This document shows, in pieces, positions 6,664 to 11,534 of a stretch of 11,534 nt of DNA (position 1 is its first letter; every line of letters begins with the position of its first letter). A program made the position numbers and the translations under genes. Location of the stretch: positions 223,732 through 235,265 of the forward strand of contig MU646597.1 of NCBI GenBank assembly GCA_026770585.1, read 5' to 3'. The notes under the pieces were generated by a model. That model searched no databases. It was given only the letters and a program-made list of their open reading frames with translations, and was not told the DNA's origin. The DNA is from Baffinella frigidus (taxonomy: Eukaryota; Cryptophyceae; Cryptomonadales; Baffinellaceae).

Positions 6664-9010
6664 GAGAGAGAGAGCAGCGGGAGGTGCCTGGGTCCCGAGC
6701 GTCGACGCAAACGCATGGACCTTATCCTGGTTCACTCTTCTCGCCGAGAGGTCACACTTGGTGAGCGCGACCTCGAAGACCGTATCCTCCCCTATCACCC
6801 CGCGCAGCTCCCTCGCCCACGCTTCCAGCTGCAGGGTTTGGGGGTTGGGGTTAAGGGTTCAGGGGTGAGGGGTGAGGGGCTAGGGGCTAGGGGCTAGTGT
6901 GTAGGGTTTAGGGTTTAGGGTTTAGGGTGTAGGGTGTATGATGAACGCTTCCAGCTGCAGGGCGGGGAGGAGAGGTCAGTACACGTGCTCTCATTTCCCC
7001 TCGGATAACTACAACACCATCCCTCAGATTTCCGAGACCCCGGTGCAAATCAGAGAACCCCACACGATGGAAATACGAGGGCTGGTGGGATGTTTCTGCG
7101 GGAAGTCACGGCCGAGCTGAATGTGCGGGTGTCCTCCCCTATCACCCCGCGCAGCTCCATGGTGTGTGGTTTATGGTCTATAGTTTAGGGTAGAACGTCG
7201 GGGGTGCGGGGCTGAGGCGGCCTCACGCCGCCGCATCATGTGGTAGGGGCTCAAAATACTGACTGGCTCGTTCTGGACCGCTTCCTAAGTGCAGCCTCTG
7301 GGTGTCCTCCCCTATCACCCCGCGTAGCTCCCTCGCCCACGCTTTGAGCTGCAGGGTTTGGGGTTTGGGGTTAAGGGTTCAGGGGTGAGGGGTGAGGGGT
7401 AAGGGGCTAGGGGCTAGTGTGTAGGGTTTGGGGTTTAGGGTGTAGGGTGTAGGGTGTAGGGTGTAGGGTGTAGGGTGTAGGGTGTAGGGTTTAGGGTTTA
7501 GGGTGTAGGGTTTAGGGTTTAGGGTTTAGGGTTTAGGGGTCAGGGTACAAAGTCGACCGTATCGTTTGTCAGGGGCTCAGAATACTGACTGACTCGTTCT
7601 GAACCGCTTCCTCTGTGCACCCTCTGTTATCCGGGGAAACCTATTTTTCTTTAGTTTGATGGCCACGAAAATTACTACACAACTGCGTTAATATTACTAA
7701 TAAAAATGAACCGTGCAGTAATTTTCGTTGACCTCAGACTCAAGAAAAATAGGTTTCCCCGGATAATCTGTGCAGTGCACGCCTCGAGCTGTTGGCGAGG
7801 ACACCCCAGCGGACTTCACGGTTCTGACTGCACGAGTTAGTCCCAGCACCAAGTATAATTAATCTCAGGAATGTCCTTCTAAACGAAGATTTGTACCAAG
7901 AACTTTCAGTGTTTTAAAATATTCGTACTTTGAGGGCTTTAAAATATCTGGATTTGTACCAAGAATCGTTTAGAAGGACAGCTCCCGAGATTAATTATAT
8001 TATGGATCGCGATGAGAGTTGCAGGGTTGACCGTGCGTTAGGGGGTAGTGTGTACACAGAGTGTGAGGGAGTGGGGAGGAGAGGTCAGTAAACGTGCTCT
8101 GATTTCGCTTCGGAGGACTAGAACACCATCCCTTACAAGGATTTCCGAGACCCTGTTGGTGCAAATCTGAGAAACCCAAACGGTGGAAGAATCCTTCACT
8201 TCGAAGGGCTGGTGGGATTTTCCTGCAGGAAGCCATGGTCGAGCTGAATGCGCGGGTGCAGTCGGGGGCGAGGGGGGGCGAGTGTTTGACACTGAGCGGT
8301 CGCAGCTTCTTCGGAAGGCATCGCGGCTACAGGGGGTACTGCCGTGCGTAACTGGGTGGGGGGTGGGGGGGCGGGACGTGGTCGATGCTCTTGGGATCGC
8401 AGCTGTCGCAGCAGAGGATCGCTGCTGAGGCGCCACGGTAATAGATGCGAACCTGCCACGTCCAGAGCGCTCAGCTTTGGAAGCAGGGGTCGGGGGATTG
8501 GGCGGTGGCGACGCAGGGGGGCGTGGAGGGACCTTGGAGGGGAGGGTGAGGGGGAGGAACGGGGCTGTAAGGGACCATTGATCGAAAGCGCTCTTGGCCC
8601 GCGGTGTCCCAGATCTGGAGGTTGAAGGGGCACACGCTGGATTGGTCCCGGAGCAAGATGGTTTTGGCGACGTAGGATCCTGGAGATGGAGACACCTTCA
8701 GATTTGATCCGGCCTGGTTGTGATCGCAGGTGACCACGGCCCTGGCGACAGTAGGGAACCCCAGAATTCCAAAGCTGGTCAAGATGCCTACATTTGCGTG
8801 GGCGAGGCCACGCTTCTTACTTGATGCCGCCAAACATGGGGTGCAAATCAAATCGTCATTTGGGATGATGCAAGTCGAACTCTCACCCCCGATTGTTCCC
8901 GCGAGGTCCTCCTTGTACGTGTCTTGCACAAACCGCAGCACCAGCGCCGTCTTGCCGACCCCGCTGTTCCCAACCACAATCACCTTGCGTGAAATCGCCT
9001 TGCCCTCCAT
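4766..9010 (-). CDS. Rab-family small GTPase, C-terminal exon missing
   Basis: Five exons on the minus strand: 9010-8887, 8679-8576, 8452-8378, 6828-6688 and 4843-4766, giving 174 residues with all phases consistent. Rabs are membrane-traffic switches. Motifs: P-loop GNSGVGKT (14-21); switch I Thr in AGTIGG (37-42); IWDTAGQERFRSM with catalytic Gln70; RIYYRGASAAIL (78-89); TKCD (124-127) in place of the usual NKxD; ETSAKT (151-156); and LFERVA. RAB24 is the best fit from memory because it also has IYYRGA and TKxD, but the Gln70 here is canonical; RAB5/22-like proteins are also close. Exon 3 is odd: LCCDSCD (89-95) replaces the usual VYDxT. Donors are GT, except exon 4, where the family alignment requires CAG|gcacct. 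Known Rabs are about 200-220 residues, so about 25-45 residues with prenyl cysteines remain to the left. The Met at 9055 is an alternative start adding 15 residues. Introns 3 (1549 bp) and 4 (1844 bp) are packed with repeats. It is divergent from the lumen-protein gene. Confidence 0.9.
4921..5072. repeat. FB3 long perfect foldback in Rab intron 4
   Basis: Perfect 43-bp inverted arms: 4921-4963 (starting tttatctcagaaaagg) and 5030-5072 (ending ccttttctgagataaa). Inner arms extend the pairing (ccccttcacatatgtcaact with agttgacatatttgaagggg, one mismatch), leaving a short pyrimidine-rich loop. It lies about 75 bp upstream of the exon 5 acceptor in transcription direction. A stray aagtcaattccc copy follows at 5086. 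Confidence 0.9.
5188..5290. repeat. GC-rich repeat block with palindromic ccccccgggggg
   Basis: The 19-bp motif gtgccccccggggggcgcg occurs at 5190-5208 and again at 5270-5288. Between them the unit ccccacaccctgaccgtg occurs twice (about 5218 and 5255). Intronic, no coding signal. Confidence 0.75.
5327..5450. repeat. FB8 foldback flanked by 17-bp direct repeats
   Basis: The direct repeat atggtgagcccaaatcc is at 5327-5343 and 5434-5450. Between them, a foldback pairs ccccccaattttacaggcaa (about 5358 on) with the inverse of acccgtaaaatttcgggg (5405-5422), a few mismatches. It sits in Rab intron 4. Confidence 0.7.
5451..5635. other. Intronic spacer of Rab intron 4
   Basis: Unique-looking sequence within the inferred 1844-bp intron 4. 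I see no gene, repeat or structure in it. Confidence 0.4.
5636..5788. repeat. FB4 foldback element in Rab intron 4
   Basis: Terminal inverted repeats of 29 bp with two mismatches (cgaatttcacagaaaaacgg ... and its inverse ending gtgaaattcg). Inside is a second hairpin, caatgaaatttactacac with gtgtagtaattttcgttg, around a core with actagtaatatta. The inner hairpin is shared with FB5, but the outer arms are not. AT-rich compared with its surroundings. Confidence 0.85.
5954..6081. repeat. FB7 foldback-like structure in Rab intron 4
   Basis: Arms ccacgccagatt (5955-5966) and aatctggcgtgg (6069-6080) are exact inverses. Smaller nested stems occur inside (gatgtg/cacatc, gtggtt/aaccac). A related direct copy, atctggtgtgg, sits at 5995. 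Positions 5789-5953 show no supportable feature. Confidence 0.6.
6168..6217. repeat. Two tandem copies of a 25-bp unit
   Basis: The unit ccctaacacatacagtagtc... is repeated exactly twice (6168-6192, 6193-6217). It directly precedes the purine microsatellite. Confidence 0.9.
6218..6674. repeat. (GA)n / (CAGAGA)n purine-rich microsatellite in Rab intron 4
   Basis: About 455 bp of agag, agacag hexamers (6263-6312) and agacat hexamers (about 6440-6490). On the Rab sense strand this is a long pyrimidine tract (ctct, ctgtct) starting 13 bases into the intron, after the exon 4 junction. The Ser/Leu/Cys-rich open frames across it are low-complexity artefacts. Confidence 0.9.
6833..6945 (-). repeat. 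Telomere-like heptamer tract abutting Rab exon 4 acceptor
   Basis: The plus strand reads gggttt / ggggttaaggg / gggtttagggtttagggt, the minus strand CCCTAAA-like. On the minus strand it ends at ccctgcag, the acceptor of Rab exon 4 (exon begins 6828). Interstitial and degenerate, so not a chromosome end. Confidence 0.85.
6957..7124. repeat. Segmental duplicate of 8062-8264 inside Rab intron 3
   Basis: Shared blocks in the same order: ggggaggagaggtcagta, aacaccatccct, atttccgagaccc, ggtgcaaatc, gggctggtgggat and gagctgaatg. They carry many substitutions and short indels. The two copies are about 1.1 kb apart. Confidence 0.8.
7125..7158 (-). pseudogene. Partial copy of Rab exon 4 (internal part, no acceptor)
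   Basis: On the minus strand it repeats the exon 4 segment coding ELRGVIGED. It then diverges after gaggacaccc, where the real exon reads gaggatacgg. It lies inside intron 3, as do two related fragments. Confidence 0.8.
7246..7302. repeat. Duplicate of 7571-7626 in Rab intron 3
   Basis: Both read ggggctcaRaatactgactg...gcttcct...cctctg. The copy at 7571-7626 is followed directly by foldback FB5; this one is followed by the exon 4 echo. Confidence 0.8.
7303..7355 (-). pseudogene. Decoy copy of Rab exon 4 5' end with intact acceptor
   Basis: The minus strand gives ccctgcag, then codons for LKAWARELRGVIGED (the real exon has LEAWARELRGVIGED). It then diverges at gacaccc. The upstream side is again a telomere-like tract. 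It has no donor at the matching place and no G4 motif, so it is a non-functional exon fragment, but its 3' splice site looks usable. Confidence 0.85.
7354..7547. repeat. Telomere-like TTTAGGG/TGTAGGG array
   Basis: The plus strand contains about seven consecutive TGTAGGG heptamers (7438-7490), then TTTAGGG units to about 7540. A more degenerate part (ggggttaagggttcagggg) closely matches the tract at 6833-6900. It sits inside Rab intron 3. Confidence 0.9.
7627..7766. repeat. FB5 foldback element in Rab intron 3
   Basis: Perfect 25-bp terminal inverted repeats (7627-7651 and 7742-7766; ttatccggggaaacctattt...). The flanks tctg|...|tctg suggest a 4-bp target duplication. The inner hairpin, acgaaaattactacac with gtgcagtaattttcgt, matches the inner hairpin of FB4. 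Confidence 0.88.
7854..7999. repeat. FB6 foldback element in Rab intron 3
   Basis: Inverted arms tataattaatctcagg...cttctaaacga (7854-7886) and the inverse (7966-7999), with a one-base indel and a few mismatches. The interior carries direct repeats gatttgtaccaagaa and tttaaaatat. AT-rich. Confidence 0.85.
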
Positions 9011-9501
9011 CCTTTTCTCGCGTGGACTACCCTGTACGATGTGTTGACCAGACACACTCAGCAGGTCGATCTTCCAGGCAGGGCCGCCGTGAATCGTGCC
9101 CGCTGAAGACCCGAAAGAGCACTTGTCCTGCGGGGCTCAGCTGCCCTCTGTATCTTCAGGGGTGCGAAAAGGGGGCTACGAAATTTGGTTTGGTTTGAAT
9201 TAAAAAAAAATTAAAACACAATTTTAAAACGGGGATTTTGAGAGGTGTGGGGTGTAGGTCAACGGACGACGTGTCGTGTGGCCGTGGTGTCGCGCGGGGA
9301 CGGTTCTTAGAGCAAAGACCAGCAGCAATGGTCGACGGGGCGGCGGCGGCCGGAGATTCTGGAGCATCGAGGCTCTTCCCACCTGAAGAATCTCGATGCG
9401 CACACCGAACGACCGAGGAGGCCGCCTGCCGGCCGGGTGAGGCTCGCAGGCTGGGGGGCGCGGGTTGGCTGGTGAGGGAAAGCGGGAAGGGAAGGCGGGC
9501 C
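9011..9501. promoter_or_regulatory. Intergenic region between divergent Rab and lumen-protein genes
   Basis: 491 bp separate the chosen start codons. It contains an AT-rich stretch (about 9186-9236, with ttaaaaaaaaattaaaacac), which stands out in a GC-rich context and could be promoter-proximal. Open frames from Met 9238 (+) and Met 9055 (-) extend into it, so one or both 5' ends may be longer than chosen. Confidence 0.4.
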
Positions 9502-10854
9502 ATGGGGACGCGGAGTCGCGGGTTGGGAGTGAAAGCGCCGCAACTGGCGCTGCTGCTGGGGTGCTGCGTGGCATCGAGCAGCGCGTTTATGCTCAGGCCT
9601 CCACTCCCACTGTCCGCCGCGACGACGCGGGGAGCGGCGCTCGGGATGCGGTCCTTCCAGCTCCGACACCCGCAGCACCTACGGAACGCGCGGCTTCCAG
9701 TCGCAGGATGCGGCCAGGGGCGTTGCCGGGCGCACCACCAGACGACCCGAATGCAGCGAGGCGAGGGTCAGGGTGAGGGGGCAGGGATGCTGCACAAGTT
9801 CTCGGAGCTGCTGACGGTGCTCCGCCAAATCGTGAGTTCCCCACCCCGCGCACGAAATCCCAACCGAAACACGCCGGCATCCCCGAGCGATTTTCAAGAG
9901 GGGGGTTGCCCACGAAAGCGGCTACCTAAGGCCGCGTCGAGTGCCTCGATCCTCCTCAAGCAGATGCGCTGACTGTTCTGGGTGGGTGGGCCCCCCCAAG
10001 ACTTGGCGCGGGCACGCCCGACCCGGCGGGTTCAGTGAGCACGGGCTGGATGATGCTCGACACCCCGCGCTGCTGAAGGATCCCCTCCCCCACCAGGTGT
10101 GCACCGCGGCGGCGTCCATCATCATTGCGGCCATGACGCTGCTGTCTGGCGGCGGGCCTGCCTGGGCGGTGCGACTCCCACTACCCCTTCCGCAACCCCC
10201 CTTCCTTCTCTCCCCGTCGTGTGTGGAATCTCGACCTCCCGAGAGGGGGGTCGCTCGCACTGGGCTGGGCCTCTCACCGTCGAGGTTGGTTCGAGAACAG
10301 GGTACACGTGTGCTGCCATCCCGAGAGGGCAATGGGCGTGCTGCGAGTTAGCGCGGCCAATGTAATAACTTCCAATCGCCAGACTAACCACTCGAGACTA
10401 GAAATGTTACTATTTAAAAAAAAACTTTACAAGTCCTTTACAAGTGGACTGCTGTGTAGTAATTTTCACACAAATATCGCGTTTGGTCGTGTTCCTCCCG
10501 TACATATGGGAGCAACGCGACCAAGCCTGCCCGTGACTGGCACTAAATTTAACAACCCCACATTTAAAGTACTCCCTCTTCCAGCCTCGAGTGGAAGAGG
10601 GGAATCGTGTACCAGCACAAGATAACTAATTCACGTACATCCTATCTATCTACATGTATAGCCCTCGCTGAGCCAGGATGGTTCCCGGTACTGAGTCAGG
10701 ACGGTTCCTCTACTTCGTAACAAATCAGGCCGTGTAACCGAGATGACTAACGCGCCTCTCTGGGGCAGGGGGACTTCGCGGAGGTGTCGGACACGCGGGC
10801 GCGGTCCGAGCTGATATTCACGCCCAACCGCGAGGCTGCCCGGGGCGCCTGCAG
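9502..10854 (+). CDS. Putative thylakoid-lumen protein precursor, 3' part unresolved
   Basis: Function not recognised. Exon 1 is 9502-9831, exon 2 10097-10168 and exon 3 10769-10854 (open at its 3' end). The start at 9502 gives a signal peptide (basic start, then LALLLGCCVASSSA). Phe29 follows at the predicted cleavage site, the ASAFAP-type mark of secondary red-plastid preproteins. Residues 29-87 are Arg/Ser/Thr/Pro-rich with no Asp or Glu, as in transit peptides. Exon 2 is a single hydrophobic segment (TAAASIIIAAMTLL, 113-126) ending GPAWA, a typical AxA site for thylakoid processing peptidase. Intron 1 has a strong donor (ATC|gtgagt, acceptor ccaccag). Intron 2 (GCG|gtgcga ... ggggcag) is 600 bp with a tgactaac branch-like site. 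Exon 3 encodes GDFAEVSDTRARSELIFTPN... and may end at donor 10855 or run to a stop at 10941. An extra small intron within 9700-9785 is possible. A single membrane anchor is the alternative to a lumen signal. Confidence 0.62.
10373..10625. other. Intron 2 of the lumen-protein gene: hairpins and FB4/FB5-like core
   Basis: AT-richer stretch containing gtgtagtaattttcacac (about 10454), which resembles the FB4/FB5 inner arm. It also has a hairpin at about 10486-10524 (ggtcgtgttcctccc / gggagcaacgcgacc) and another at 10573-10601 (ccctcttcca / tggaagaggg). No coding signal. Positions 10664-10708 hold an imperfect direct repeat, gagccaggatggttcc / gagtcaggacggttcc. Confidence 0.6.
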
Positions 10855-11415
10855 GTCCCCACCAACCCTCTCGGAAAGACCAAATCGTCGATTTTTAGAC
10901 CTCACATTCACCGTGCAGACACCCCAGATCTGGGGCGTCTGATCTGAAGTTGACAACATCTAGGTGCATAATCAACTTTTGGGAACGGGCCGAGATCCAT
11001 GGATTTGGTCCTCCCGGGGTTGGTGACGACCCTTGCCAACCCTCTCCTCACTCCGCGGGTGCCAGGCTAGGTCCATACGGGTCCGCCCCACCCCTCGCCG
11101 GGGGAACTCCGTGGGTTTAGGCTAGGTTCATACGCGGGTGGGGGGGGCTGCAGGTCCACCCTTGCCAACCCTCTTTTAACTACGCGGGTGCCAGGGTAGG
11201 TGCACACGCGCGGGGGGCGGGGGGGGCTGCAGGTGCGCCCTACCCTACCCTCTCCGGGGAACTTCGTGGGTGCCAGGCTAGCTTCATACGGGATTGCACC
11301 ACGGTGTGCCCTAGGGCTCGGGGGGGGGGCTGCATGTGCGCCCGGTCCGAGCCTCGCTTGGAAACGGTGTGGGTGTCAGGCTAGGTTCGTTCGGGATTGC
11401 ACCGCGCTACGTCCG
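10848..11415. repeat. Diverged tandem repeats carrying the exon 3 donor junction
   Basis: ctgcaggt-type junctions recur at about 10850, 11149, 11228 and (as ctgcatgt) 11329. Each is followed by accctt/ccaaccctct-like sequence and then gggtgccaggctaggttcatacg. A further partial unit without the junction begins at about 11022. Spacing is about 80-125 bp. G runs of 7-9 precede the junction copies from 11149 on. No gene is seen in 10942-11534 apart from a possible continuation of the upstream gene. Confidence 0.75.
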
Positions 11416-11514
11416 GAGGCTCCTGGGACCGCGTCTCTTGGTGGAGCCTTGAGGCCTACCGTACTCCACTCCCATATGCGAATCACGCTGCAATCATTGC
11501 GGCGTTCCGGCTCC

Positions 11515-11534
11515 CCCCCCCCCCCCCCCCCCCC
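11515..11534. repeat. C homopolymer at right window edge
   Basis: The window ends in a pure C run, mirroring the G run at the left edge. Probably a contig break at a homopolymer. Confidence 0.7.

Noticed and set aside
6136-6798. Minus-strand open frames rich in Ser/Leu/Cys
   Set aside because: Translation of the GA/CAGAGA microsatellite. Only the first about 30 residues are real, as part of Rab exon 4.
7354-7547. True telomere or chromosome end
   Set aside because: The array is degenerate, interstitial, mixed with TGTAGGG, and lies inside an intron between recognised exons.
9238-9501. N-terminal extension of the lumen-protein gene to Met 9238
   Set aside because: It would bury the signal peptide about 88 residues inside the protein. 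The Met at 9502 puts it at the N-terminus.

Overview
The window reads as a GC-rich nuclear contig from a eukaryotic alga. The evidence is spliced genes with GT-AG introns, telomere-like TTTAGGG/TGTAGGG heptamers, and a gene whose N-terminus has a signal peptide followed at once by a Phe at the predicted cleavage site (ASSSA/F). That last feature is typical of plastid preproteins in algae with a secondary red plastid (cryptophytes, haptophytes, photosynthetic stramenopiles). I cannot name the species. The window starts in a G run and ends in a C run, so both ends may be assembly breaks.

Layout. (1) 75-270 (+): a weakly supported last exon pair of a gene entering from the left, convergent with the next gene. 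(2) 212-952 (-): a polyQ/coiled-coil protein I do not recognise. (3) 1212-2751 (+): a three-exon MIA40/CHCHD4 oxidoreductase with CPC motif, twin CX9C and an acidic tail. It is divergent from gene 2, with 259 bp between start codons. (4) 2180-4090: a cluster of about seven TA-flanked foldback (MITE-like) elements, plus a second foldback family. (5) 9010-4766 (-): a Rab small GTPase in at least five exons spread over 4.2 kb. G1 to G5 motifs can all be assembled, but the C-terminal prenylation exon was not found. Its introns 3 and 4 hold most of the repeat content: telomere-like heptamers, a 455-bp GA/CAGAGA tract, and several foldbacks. (6) 9502 to at least 10854 (+): a multi-exon gene with a signal peptide, a transit-like region and a lumen-type hydrophobic signal ending AWA. 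It probably encodes a thylakoid-lumen protein of unknown function. (7) 10855-11534: diverged tandem repeats, each starting with a copy of that gene's exon 3 donor junction.

The genes do not form a pathway. They are a mitochondrial intermembrane-space import factor, a membrane-traffic GTPase, a putative plastid lumen protein and a coiled-coil protein, arranged as two divergent pairs. The striking part is the introns. Degenerate telomere-like C-rich tracts lie directly against 3' splice sites. Copies of real exon-intron junctions recur in the neighbouring introns at three places. Foldback families share central modules but have different outer arms. One Rab intron appears to use a GC donor followed by about 455 nt of pyrimidine-rich RNA.
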